This document shows positions 1 through 7,798 of a DNA stretch of 17,508 nucleotides, one piece after another. Position numbers and translations under genes: made by a program. Within the stretch, counting starts at the first letter, position 1; each line of letters begins with the position of its first letter. The stretch is taken from positions 1-17,508 of the forward strand of contig JAZQKU010000011.1 of assembly GCA_045542315.1 (NCBI GenBank), written 5' to 3'. A model generated the notes under the pieces. It made no database searches. It was not told where the DNA came from and saw nothing but the letters and a program-made list of their open reading frames with translations. Origin of the DNA: RGIG5299 sp045542315. GTDB taxonomy: Bacteria; Bacillota; Clostridia; Oscillospirales; RGIG5299.

Positions 1-2214
1 AAGAAGCTCCCTGCCTTTGCTTCTTATTGACGAGAGCGCGCCGCTTGCTCTGTCGAAGGTAAAGCTCACGTCGCCCTGCAAAACGGTAATAAAGCCGTCG
101 CTTTCGGCAAAGGAAACGGATTTTCCTTCATTCGATTTCGGCAAAAGCCTGCACTCCGAGATAATAACCGATTTAAATCCCATGCAGCTGCCCGCCTCAA
201 GAAGAGGACGTCTTTTGTTCAAAAACGCCGTTGCGGTAAGGGTGAGATTGCCCGATATCTTCGGACATTTCACCTTAAATACACCCTCTGCCTGCGGCTG
301 GATTTTGAGCGCCGAAAGCGTCTTTTTGTGTATCACCTCGCCGTTTCTTTCAAAAACGCAAACGAGATCAATATCCTCAAGAGAGGTGAAATATCTTAGA
401 TTTTTAACCGTTAAAATTTCTTTTTCAACATCAAAGCGGCAGTCAAAGGGCTTTAATGCCTCCTTCAATTCTCTTATGCCGTTGTGAAGAGTGCGGTCGG
501 GGTAAACAAGACCGTCCATACAGAAGTTGTTGTCGTGCGGATATTCGCCGAAGTCGCCGCCGTAGAGATATTTCTTACCGTCCTTAACGGCGTGATCGCA
601 AAACTCCCAAACGCAGCCGCCCATAAATCTCTCGTTTTCGCGAATGACCTTCCAATATTCCGAAAGGTCGCCGGGACCGTTGCCCATGGCGTGAGAATAT
701 TCGCACTGAAAAAGGGGCAGGGAGTATTCGGGATTGTTAAGGTATTCCTTACAGCCTTCGGGTGAGAGATACATAAAGCTTTCAACGTCAACGACGTCGG
801 AAAGCTGAACGCCGCCGGTGTAGGAGGTATTGCAGTTTTCATAGTGAACGGGACGGGGATCAAGCTCCTTGATCCTTTTGCTCATTGCACGGTGATTTTC
901 GCCGAAATAGGATTCGTTTCCGAGCGACCACATAATTATCGAGGGGTGGTTTCTGTCGCGCACCACCATTCTTTCGGCACGGTCAAGGTATGCTTCCCTC
1001 CAGTCGGGGTTATCTGAAAGGAATGCGCGGTTTTCAAGAACCATGCAGCCGTGCGCCTCGAGGTCTGCCTCGTCGATGACGTAAAAGCCGTATTTGTCGC
1101 AAAGCGAATAGAAAAGAGGCGCGTCGGGATAGTGTGAGGTGCGAATGCAGTTGATGTTGTGCTCCTTCATTATCGCGAGGTCGCGCTCCATGTGGGCAAG
1201 CGGCACCGCGGCTCCCAAAACGGGGTCGGACTCGTGACGGTTGACACCCTTAAGCTTGATCGCCTTGCCGTTTACGAGGAACAGACCGTTTTTGACCTCG
1301 ACTCTTACAAAGCCGACGTCGAAGCGGAAAATCTCTCTGCCGTGGCTGATAAGCACGGTGTAAAGCTCAGGCGTTTCGTCGGACCATAAAAGCGGATTTT
1401 CAACGCTGACCGTTTCCTTTTCGTTGAAGTCTCCCTTTTTGATCACCTTGCCTTTTTTAATAATGCTGTATTTGCAGAAATTTACTCCGGTGTTTATCTC
1501 TATCTCGCCTTTTTTAAGGCTTTCGTCAAGGGTTGCGCGGCAGAGCACGTCCTTTGCGCAGTTTTTGGGACGGTAAAGCAGGTAAACGTCACGGAATATG
1601 CCGGAGAGGCGGTATTTGTCCTGATCCTCCAAATAGCTTCCGTCGGAATATTTCAGAACGAGCACCTTGACGGTATTGGCGCCTGCCTTGAGGAATTTCG
1701 TTATATTTATTTCATTGGTGCAGTGCGGCACCTGACCGTAGCCCGCAAAATTATCGTTGACGTAAAGGAAAAACGCCGAGTCAACGCCCTCGAAAACAAT
1801 ATAAACGTCGTCGTTACAGAGCTTTTCGGCATCTATCTCAACGGTACGCTTATAAAGACCGCAGGGGTTTTTGTCGGGCAGGTAGGGCGGATCGAAGGGG
1901 AAGGGATATAAAATATTTACGTAGTGCGGCTTATCGTAGCTCTTTGAAAGCTGCATCTGCCAGCTCGAAGGGACGTTTATCTTATCCTTGAAGCCGTTTT
2001 TGTCGAATTCAAAGGATAAAAAGTCGGGAAGAGTTTTTGCCGATTCAAAATAGCGAAAGCTCCACACGCCGTTTAAGCCTTGAAAAAATGCGGAGTTTTC
2101 TCTTTGGTTGGCAAACGCCTTTTCTTCGTTTTCAAAGGGAACGTAATAGCTTCGGTTGGGCTCGCAATTAACGTGAAGAACGGAAGGATCCTCGTAAAAA
2201 TTTTGGAGTTTCAT
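1..2214 (-). CDS. lacZ: LacZ-type beta-galactosidase (GH2), C-terminus cut by window edge
   Basis: Hydrolyses terminal beta-D-galactosides in the cytoplasm. The frame is open from an ATG at 2214 to the left edge, giving 738 residues; family members run to about 1000, so the C-terminal beta-sandwich domain is mostly missing. Landmarks are an N-terminal sugar-binding domain with the LacZ-typical YVNILYPFPFDPPY stretch, DQDKYRLSGIFRDV near residue 210, GVNRHESDP and SHYPDAPLFY in the TIM barrel, the acid/base motif MWSLGNES (E434) and the nucleophile motif CEYSHAMGNG (E505). There is no signal peptide. The start is supported by GAGGTG 5 nt upstream (2220-2225). It is transcribed away from the rhamnosidase gene from a matching promoter, which suggests linked control. 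Identity is clear from the motifs; lactose versus other galactosides as the natural substrate is not determined. No frameshift was seen: both catalytic motifs are in the start codon's frame. Confidence 0.95.
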   Translation of the reverse strand, partial: MKLQNFYEDPSVLHVNCEPNRSYYVPFENEEKAFANQRENSAFFQGLNGVWSFRYFESAKTLPDFLSFEFDKNGFKDKINVPSSWQMQLSKSYDKPHYVNILYPFPFDPPYLPDKNPCGLYKRTVEIDAEKLCNDDVYIVFEGVDSAFFLYVNDNFAGYGQVPHCTNEINITKFLKAGANTVKVLVLKYSDGSYLEDQDKYRLSGIFRDVYLLYRPKNCAKDVLCRATLDESLKKGEIEINTGVNFCKYSIIKKGKVIKKGDFNEKETVSVENPLLWSDETPELYTVLISHGREIFRFDVGFVRVEVKNGLFLVNGKAIKLKGVNRHESDPVLGAAVPLAHMERDLAIMKEHNINCIRTSHYPDAPLFYSLCDKYGFYVIDEADLEAHGCMVLENRAFLSDNPDWREAYLDRAERMVVRDRNHPSIIMWSLGNESYFGENHRAMSKRIKELDPRPVHYENCNTSYTGGVQLSDVVDVESFMYLSPEGCKEYLNNPEYSLPLFQCEYSHAMGNGPGDLSEYWKVIRENERFMGGCVWEFCDHAVKDGKKYLYGGDFGEYPHDNNFCMDGLVYPDRTLHNGIRELKEALKPFDCRFDVEKEILTVKNLRYFTSLEDIDLVCVFERNGEVIHKKTLSALKIQPQAEGVFKVKCPKISGNLTLTATAFLNKRRPLLEAGSCMGFKSVIISECRLLPKSNEGKSVSFAESDGFITVLQGDVSFTFDRASGALSSIRSKGRELL

Positions 2215-2241
2215 AAAACCACCTCGTGTAATCTTACAATA

Positions 2242-2270
2242 ATTATAGCTTATACAGAGCACTATTGCAA
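2242..2270 (-). promoter_or_regulatory. Promoter of the beta-galactosidase gene
   Basis: Reading the minus strand, TTGCAA (2265-2270) and TATAAT (2242-2247) are separated by 17 bp, a near-consensus sigma-A promoter. It would start transcription about 20 nt upstream of the ATG, leaving room for the GAGGTG ribosome binding site. It matches the divergent rhamnosidase promoter in both hexamers and spacing. Confidence 0.8.
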
Positions 2271-2329
2271 GAAAAAAAGAAAAAAGAGAAAAAAGAACGT
2301 TAAAAAAATAACGAACTGACAAAAAACAG
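2271..2329. promoter_or_regulatory. A-rich core between divergent promoters, with an operator-like dyad
   Basis: This 59-bp core between the two -35 boxes is mostly adenine on the plus strand, in runs of 5 to 7. A-tracts upstream of a -35 box can act as UP elements or bend DNA. A small inverted repeat, CGTTA-6-TAACG (2298-2313), sits in it and could bind a regulator. That function is inferred, since the arms are short and the composition is biased. Confidence 0.35.
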
Positions 2330-2358
2330 TTGCAATTACCTTTGAAATATGCTATAAT
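2330..2358 (+). promoter_or_regulatory. Promoter of the rhamnose operon (extended -10)
   Basis: TTGCAA (2330-2335), a 17-bp spacer and TATAAT (2353-2358), with TGC immediately before the -10 box giving an extended -10 element. Predicted transcription start is about 2365, some 37 nt ahead of the rhamnosidase ATG. An AT-rich dyad, AAAAAT-6-ATTTTT (2365-2382), overlaps the predicted start, where a repressor could sit. No CcpA-type site was recognised in the promoter region. Confidence 0.85.
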
Positions 2359-2387
2359 CACTTGAAAAATATTGTGATTTTTGCGAA

Positions 2388-2393
2388 AAAGGA
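2388..2393 (+). promoter_or_regulatory. Ribosome binding site fixing the rhamnosidase start
   Basis: AAAGGA lies 8 nt before the ATG at 2402. The frame stays open upstream to a TTG at 2381, but that codon is ahead of this site and has no Shine-Dalgarno sequence of its own, so the ATG is preferred. Confidence 0.8.
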
Positions 2394-2401
2394 TTGATTT
2401 T

Positions 2402-5032
2402 ATGAAAATAACCGATTTGCGCTGCGAATATATGAAGGGGCTTGTCGTAACCGACAGAAAAGCGCCTCTTTTTTCGTGGGTGATTGAGAGCGACAAAAAA
2501 GACGTCGTTCAGACCGCATACCGTATTATAGTTTCCGAAAATATAGAGGAGCTTGACGGTAAAAAGGGAAATATCTGCCCCAAGAGCTTCGTTGCAAGCG
2601 ATAAGAGCACCGGAGTTCAGTATGAGGGAAAGACGCTTAAGCCCTTTACGAAATATTATTGGAGGGTTGAGGTAAGGTGCAACAACGATGAGAACGCCGT
2701 TTCCGAAATCGCCTCATTCCTCACCGGCAGACTCGACCTTAAATTCCCCGCAAAATGGATAGGCAAGCAGGAAAAGCAGGGAAAGAAGAAAAACGCAGGC
2801 GCAAAAAGTCCGTATCTTTTCAAAAGATTTACGGTTGAAAAAGAAATAAAAGAAGCCTTCATTTTTGCAACGGCAAAGGGCGTTTACGATGCCAAAGTTA
2901 ACGGGAAAGAGCTTTCAAGAGCTGTCCTTTCTCCCGGCTGGACCGATTTTGGCAAGACTTTTTACTATCAGGGCTACGAAATAACCTCTCATCTTAACAA
3001 GGGCGAAAATGCGATCGGCGTTTCGCTCGGTGACGGCTGGTATTTCGGCAACCTTTCCGCCGTAGGAAGAAATCAGTACGGCGTTTATCCCCGTATGTTT
3101 GCCGCGGTTATCATCGTTAAATACACCGACGGAAGCGTTGAGAAGATTTCCACCGATTCGAGTTGGAGAGTGGGCGAGGGTCCCATTCGCTACGCGGATC
3201 TGCAAACGGGTGAATTTTACGACGCAAATCTTGAGCTTAAAGAATTTGCAACGGTGAATTTCGACGAGAGCGGCTTCTCTCCCGTTATCGTAAGAACGCT
3301 CAAGGAGGAGCTTACGGCTCAAAAGGGAGAGCTTATTGAAAAGCACGAGGAGATAATCCCCGTAAGCTATAACACCATAAGAGGCAAGCATATCTTCGAT
3401 ATGGGTCAGAATATGGTCGGAAGGATCCGTCTTAAGATAAAAGGAGAAGCGGGTAAAAAGATAAGGATCCGCTACGGCGAGATGCTCAATACCGACAAGA
3501 CCCTTTACACCGCAAACCTCCGCTCCTGCGAGGCTACCGACTATTACGTCTGCAAGAGCGACGAATTCGAAACGTGGGAGGCAACCTTCACCGTTCACGG
3601 CTTCCGCTACGTTGAAATATCGGGAATGGATTATATCCCCTCTCTCGATGCCGTGATCGGCGTAATTATCCATAACGGACTTGAGAGAACGGGCAATTTC
3701 GAGTGTAACGACGGACTTGTAAACAAGCTTTATAAAAACGCATATTGGGGTCAGAAGGGCAATTTCCTTGCCGTCCCCACCGACTGCCCCCAGCGCGATG
3801 AGCGTCTCGGTTGGACGGGCGACAGCCAGATATTCTGCCAGAGCGGCTGTTATAATATGTATTCTGAGGCGTTTTACGAGAAATATATCCGCGACGTAAT
3901 GGATGCGCAGCGTGAAAACGGCGCATTCACCGATATAGCACCCTATATCCATTGGCCCAATCAGGATCCCTTGGTAGGCTACGGAAATGCTGCCTGGGGC
4001 GATGCGGGCGTTATTATGCCCTGGCTTCTTTATAAGAACTACGGAAATTCCCGCATTCTTTCGGAATGCTATCCGAATATCGTAAGATATATCGACCTTC
4101 TTGAACAAACCACCGTTGACGATATAAGAACTCCCATATGCTACGGTGACTGGCTGTGCGTTGGAACTCCCGTTCCTTTCCCCGTAATAGATACTCTTTA
4201 TATGATATACGTCACCGAGCTTGCGATAAATATAGCAAGACTTGTGGGTGACGAAAAGGATGCTCTTCGCTTCGAGGGCTACGCCGCACGCTACCGCAAG
4301 GCGTTTTTAAAGCTTCTTGTAAAAGAGGACGGAGAGATCGACGGAGATACCCAGACGGGCTACGTTCTTGCTCTTCGCTTCGGCATTGCAAAGGATGATC
4401 CCGAGCTTTATGCAAAATTTGCAAAGAAGCTTATAAAGGCAATGGAAGCGGCCGATTACCACCTCACCACCGGATTTGTGGGAGTTAAGGAGCTTCTTCC
4501 CGTGCTTTGCGAGATAGGCAGACCCGATATTGCTTACAGGCTTTTGAATAACAGAAGCTATCCCTCGTGGCTCTATTCCGTTGTAAACGGTGCGACCACC
4601 ATCTGGGAGCGCTGGAATTCATTTACCCTTGACGAGGGCTTTGCCGATATCACGATGAATTCATTTAACCACTATTCTCTCGGCTCGGTTACCGAGTGGC
4701 TTTACGGCTACGTCGGCGGCATAAGAGAGTTTGACCCCGCCTGGTCGAAATTCGTGATTGCTCCCGAAATCGCTTCTCTCGAATATGCAAACGTTTCCTT
4801 TAAAAGTCCCAAGGGCGTTATAGAAAGCTGCTGGAAGCGTATTGGTAAGGATTACGAAATAAAGATAACCGTTCCCGCAAACAGCAAGGCAACGGTTATG
4901 CTTCCCGCAACCGAAAATGCAAAGGTCACAGAGCTTCTTTGGGCAAGCGGTATCGAATTCGAATATAAAAACGGAAGAATGATAGCAGAGGTCGGCTCTG
5001 GAAGCTATCTGTTCAAGGTGAGGGAAGAATAA
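2402..5032 (+). CDS. Alpha-L-rhamnosidase, GH78, cytoplasmic
   Basis: Removes terminal alpha-L-rhamnose from oligosaccharides or glycosides, feeding the genes that follow. The 876 residues fit the full bacterial GH78 architecture: an N-terminal fibronectin-like domain (about 1-110), a jelly-roll domain (about 120-310, with SPGWTDFG and LGDGWYFG), a small beta domain containing FDMGQNMVGR, an (alpha/alpha)6 catalytic barrel (about 430-780) and a C-terminal beta domain. The catalytic signature is DCPQRDERLGWTGD with E467 as likely general acid and D474 nearby; GATTIWERW supplies E736 as the likely base, by analogy with characterised GH78 enzymes. There is no signal peptide, so it acts on imported material. 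The stop overlaps the next start by one base (TAATG), implying translational coupling to rhaB. Linkage specificity cannot be read from sequence. Confidence 0.95.
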   Translation: MKITDLRCEYMKGLVVTDRKAPLFSWVIESDKKDVVQTAYRIIVSENIEELDGKKGNICPKSFVASDKSTGVQYEGKTLKPFTKYYWRVEVRCNNDENAVSEIASFLTGRLDLKFPAKWIGKQEKQGKKKNAGAKSPYLFKRFTVEKEIKEAFIFATAKGVYDAKVNGKELSRAVLSPGWTDFGKTFYYQGYEITSHLNKGENAIGVSLGDGWYFGNLSAVGRNQYGVYPRMFAAVIIVKYTDGSVEKISTDSSWRVGEGPIRYADLQTGEFYDANLELKEFATVNFDESGFSPVIVRTLKEELTAQKGELIEKHEEIIPVSYNTIRGKHIFDMGQNMVGRIRLKIKGEAGKKIRIRYGEMLNTDKTLYTANLRSCEATDYYVCKSDEFETWEATFTVHGFRYVEISGMDYIPSLDAVIGVIIHNGLERTGNFECNDGLVNKLYKNAYWGQKGNFLAVPTDCPQRDERLGWTGDSQIFCQSGCYNMYSEAFYEKYIRDVMDAQRENGAFTDIAPYIHWPNQDPLVGYGNAAWGDAGVIMPWLLYKNYGNSRILSECYPNIVRYIDLLEQTTVDDIRTPICYGDWLCVGTPVPFPVIDTLYMIYVTELAINIARLVGDEKDALRFEGYAARYRKAFLKLLVKEDGEIDGDTQTGYVLALRFGIAKDDPELYAKFAKKLIKAMEAADYHLTTGFVGVKELLPVLCEIGRPDIAYRLLNNRSYPSWLYSVVNGATTIWERWNSFTLDEGFADITMNSFNHYSLGSVTEWLYGYVGGIREFDPAWSKFVIAPEIASLEYANVSFKSPKGVIESCWKRIGKDYEIKITVPANSKATVMLPATENAKVTELLWASGIEFEYKNGRMIAEVGSGSYLFKVREE

Positions 5033-6501
5033 TGAAAACGGTTTTAGCCTATGATTTCGGTGCCTCGAGCGGCAGAGCCATTGCCGCGTGGGTCGAGAAC
5101 GGAAAATTAAAAACTGAAGAGATACATCGCTTTTTAAACGAGCCGGTAACGGTGAACGGAACCTTTTACTGGGATATTTTAAGGCTTTTTCACGAGATAA
5201 AGCAGGGCATAGTAAAGGCAAAAAAGGCAGGCCTTGAAATCGAAAGCCTTGCAATCGACACCTGGGGTGTTGACTTCGGTCTGCTTGACAAAAAGGGCGA
5301 CCTTCTTGCAAACCCCGTCCATTACAGAGATAAGAGAAACGAATGCTTTGAGGAGCTTTTCGATATAATTCCCAAGGAGGAGCTTTACGGAAGCACGGGA
5401 ATTCAGTTTATGAATTTCAATACGGTGTTTCAGCTTTACGCCCTTAAGAAATACGATCCCGAGCTTCTGGAAAGAGCCGATAAGCTTTTGTTTACTCCCG
5501 ATCTACTCAACTATTTCCTCACGGGAAATGCGGTAACGGAATATACGATAGCCTCAACCGGTGCGCTTCTTGATGCAAAAAGCGGCGAGTGGGATTTTTC
5601 ACTTACCGACAAAATGGGAATAAAGAGAAGCCTTTTTACAAAGATAGTAAAGCCCGGCACAGAGGTAGGTTATCTCCGCAAGGAGATCTGCGAGGAGCTT
5701 AACGTAAAGCCTTTTAAGATATTCACCTCGCCCTCTCACGATACCGCCGCGGCAGTTCTTTCGGTTCCCACCGAGGAAAAGGATTTTGCTTTCCTTTCCT
5801 GCGGCACCTGGTCGCTTCTCGGCACCGAGCTTGACGCGCCTCTCATAAACGAAGAAACGTTTGCTGAAAACTTCACGAACGAGGGCGGCGCATTCGGCAC
5901 GATAAGACTTCTTAAGAATATAATCGGACTCTGGATAGCGCAGGAGTGCAGAAGAAGCTGGCAGAAGGACGGAGAGGTATCCTTGAAGGAGCTTGACGAG
6001 GCGGCGCTTGCCTCAAAGCCGCTTGTAAGCTTTATAAATCCCTCCGATCCCACCTTCCTCCCGCCCGGCAAAATGCCCGAAAGAATCGTGGAGTATTGCA
6101 AGAAGACCGGACAGGAGCCCCCGAAGGATAAGGGAGCAATGTCGAGATGTATAAGCGAATCTTTGGCACTTGATTACAGCAGAACGATTTTAAGACTTGA
6201 AAAACTCACAAAAAAAGAGTATAATAGTATAAATGTGGTCGGCGGCGGAATAAAGGACAGACTTTTGATGCAGTTTACCGCAGATGCAACCGGTAAAAAG
6301 GTGGTTGCGGGACCTGCAGAGGCAACCGCGTCGGGCAATATAGTTATGCAGCTTATCGCACTCGGCGAAATTAAGAACAGAGCCGAGGCAAGACGTATTA
6401 TAAAGAATTCGGGCGGAATAACGGAATATCTTCCGAAGGACCCCGAAAAATGGGCAGAAGCGAAAAAACGCTTCGAAATGATAGCAAAGGAGAATGACTG
6501 A
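5032..6501 (+). CDS. rhaB: Rhamnulokinase
   Basis: Phosphorylates L-rhamnulose to L-rhamnulose-1-phosphate with ATP. It is a FGGY-family kinase of 489 residues, the same length as the E. coli enzyme. Visible motifs are the N-terminal phosphate loop YDFGASSGR (residues 7-15), IDTWGVDFG (75-83), the catalytic-base motif SPSHDTAAAV with D237, SCGTWSLLG (256-264), and the C-terminal nucleotide-binding stretch VVGGGIKD followed by GPAEATASGN. The start overlaps the rhamnosidase stop by one base. One base separates its stop from the preferred rhaA start. Context (rhamnosidase before, isomerase and aldolase after) makes rhamnulose rather than xylulose or fuculose the substrate. Confidence 0.97.
   Translation: MKTVLAYDFGASSGRAIAAWVENGKLKTEEIHRFLNEPVTVNGTFYWDILRLFHEIKQGIVKAKKAGLEIESLAIDTWGVDFGLLDKKGDLLANPVHYRDKRNECFEELFDIIPKEELYGSTGIQFMNFNTVFQLYALKKYDPELLERADKLLFTPDLLNYFLTGNAVTEYTIASTGALLDAKSGEWDFSLTDKMGIKRSLFTKIVKPGTEVGYLRKEICEELNVKPFKIFTSPSHDTAAAVLSVPTEEKDFAFLSCGTWSLLGTELDAPLINEETFAENFTNEGGAFGTIRLLKNIIGLWIAQECRRSWQKDGEVSLKELDEAALASKPLVSFINPSDPTFLPPGKMPERIVEYCKKTGQEPPKDKGAMSRCISESLALDYSRTILRLEKLTKKEYNSINVVGGGIKDRLLMQFTADATGKKVVAGPAEATASGNIVMQLIALGEIKNRAEARRIIKNSGGITEYLPKDPEKWAEAKKRFEMIAKEND
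6486..6493 (+). promoter_or_regulatory. Ribosome binding site fixing the rhaA start
   Basis: AAAGGAGA lies inside the end of rhaB. It is about 9-10 nt before the ATG at 6503 but directly abuts an in-frame ATG at 6494. The spacing favours 6503, three codons shorter. Confidence 0.75.
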
Positions 6502-6502
6502 A

Positions 6503-7765
6503 ATGAACGATACAGTAAAAAAAGCCTACGAGCTTGCAAAGGAAGCCTATGCAGCTTTGGGAATCGACACCGATAAGGCAATAGAAACGGCAAAAAACAT
6601 CCCCATATCCCTCCACTGCTGGCAGGGTGATGACGTTAAGGGCTTTGAAAATGCCGAGGGCGAGCTTACGGGCGGAATCGCCGCAACCGGAAATTATCCC
6701 GGCAGAGCAAGAACTCCCGCAGAGCTTCGCGCAGACCTGGAAAAGGCAATGAGCCTTATTCCCGGCGCTCTTAAGGTAAATATCCACGCCCTTTACGCCG
6801 ACAGCGACGAAAAGGTTGAAAGAAACAAGCTTGAGCCCAAGCATTTTGAGCGCTGGGTAGAGTGGGCAAAGAAGCTCGGTATAGGTCTTGACTATAACCC
6901 CTCCTTCTTCTCTCACGAGATGAGCGCCTCGGGCTTTACCCTCTCCTCTGCAGACGATAAGGTGAGAGACTACTGGATAGAGCACGGCATTGGAAGCAGA
7001 AAAATAGCCGAATATTTCGGAAAAGAAACCGGAAAACGCTGCGTTACAAACTTCTGGATCCCCGACGGATATAAGGATACTCCCGCCGATTGTCTCGGTC
7101 CGAGAATGAGACTTAAGGATTCTCTTGATAAAATATTTGCATTTCCGATAAAAAAGGAGTATAATGTAGATGCGGTAGAATCAAAGGTGTTCGGAATGGG
7201 CGTTGAAAGCTACACCACCGGCTCAAACGAATTCTACACCGCTTACGCCGCAACCCACAAGGACGTGCTCCTTACCCTCGACGTAGGCCACTATCACCCC
7301 ACTGAGGTAATAAGCGATAAAATATCGGCAATGCTTTGCTATTGCGACGAGCTTTTGCTCCACGTTTCCCGCCCCGTCAGATGGGACAGCGACCACGTTG
7401 TAATCCTTAACGACGAGCTTTTGGCGATAATGAACGAAATAGTTGCGGCAAACGCTACCGACAGAATAAATATTGCGCTTGACTATTTCGATGCATCTAT
7501 AAACCGAGTAGCGGCTTGGGTAATCGGCACGAGAAACGCAAGAAAGGCGCTTCTTACCGCGCTTCTCCGTCCGGTAGATACCTTGAAGAAATACGAGCTT
7601 GACGGCGACTATACCTCCCGTCTTGCAATGATGGAGGAGCTTAAGAGCTACCCCTTCGCAGCGGTATGGGATTATATGTGCGAGCTTGAGGGCGTGCCCG
7701 TAAGGGAAGCGTGGCTCAAAGAGGTCAAGGATTACGAGAGCTCGGTTCAGTTAAAAAGAAATTAA
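6503..7765 (+). CDS. rhaA: L-rhamnose isomerase
   Basis: Interconverts L-rhamnose and L-rhamnulose, using a divalent metal. With the ATG at 6503 the protein has 420 residues, close to the 419 of E. coli RhaA. Family signatures include PISLHCWQGDDVKGFE and GGIAATGNYPG near the N-terminus, SLIPGALKVNIHA, a SHEMSASGFTLSS stretch, NFWIPDG, the metal-site strand LTLDVGHYHPTE (D260, H263, H265), and LDYFDASINRVAAWVIGTRN near the C-terminus. It follows rhaB with a one-base gap and is followed by a 33-bp gap before rhaEW. The kinase-before-isomerase order differs slightly from the metabolic order, as in many rha operons. I see no oddity in the protein. Confidence 0.97.
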   Translation: MNDTVKKAYELAKEAYAALGIDTDKAIETAKNIPISLHCWQGDDVKGFENAEGELTGGIAATGNYPGRARTPAELRADLEKAMSLIPGALKVNIHALYADSDEKVERNKLEPKHFERWVEWAKKLGIGLDYNPSFFSHEMSASGFTLSSADDKVRDYWIEHGIGSRKIAEYFGKETGKRCVTNFWIPDGYKDTPADCLGPRMRLKDSLDKIFAFPIKKEYNVDAVESKVFGMGVESYTTGSNEFYTAYAATHKDVLLTLDVGHYHPTEVISDKISAMLCYCDELLLHVSRPVRWDSDHVVILNDELLAIMNEIVAANATDRINIALDYFDASINRVAAWVIGTRNARKALLTALLRPVDTLKKYELDGDYTSRLAMMEELKSYPFAAVWDYMCELEGVPVREAWLKEVKDYESSVQLKRN

Positions 7766-7798
7766 AAATATTTCATATATAAGAAAGGAAAAACAAAA

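Noticed and set aside
17..863. Open frames on both strands in the first 900 bases
   Set aside because: They are other-frame readings of the beta-galactosidase, whose frame carries both GH2 catalytic motifs.
2915..4108. Long open frame of 397 codons on the minus strand inside the rhamnosidase gene
   Set aside because: The plus-strand frame has unmistakable GH78 motifs end to end; the antisense frame matches no family I recognise and has no ribosome binding site.
5033..5046. TGAAAACGGTTTTA resembles a catabolite (CcpA) site with one mismatch
   Set aside because: It coincides with the start codons of rhaB (MKTV) and could easily arise by chance; no second site was seen near the promoters. An intragenic role is not excluded.
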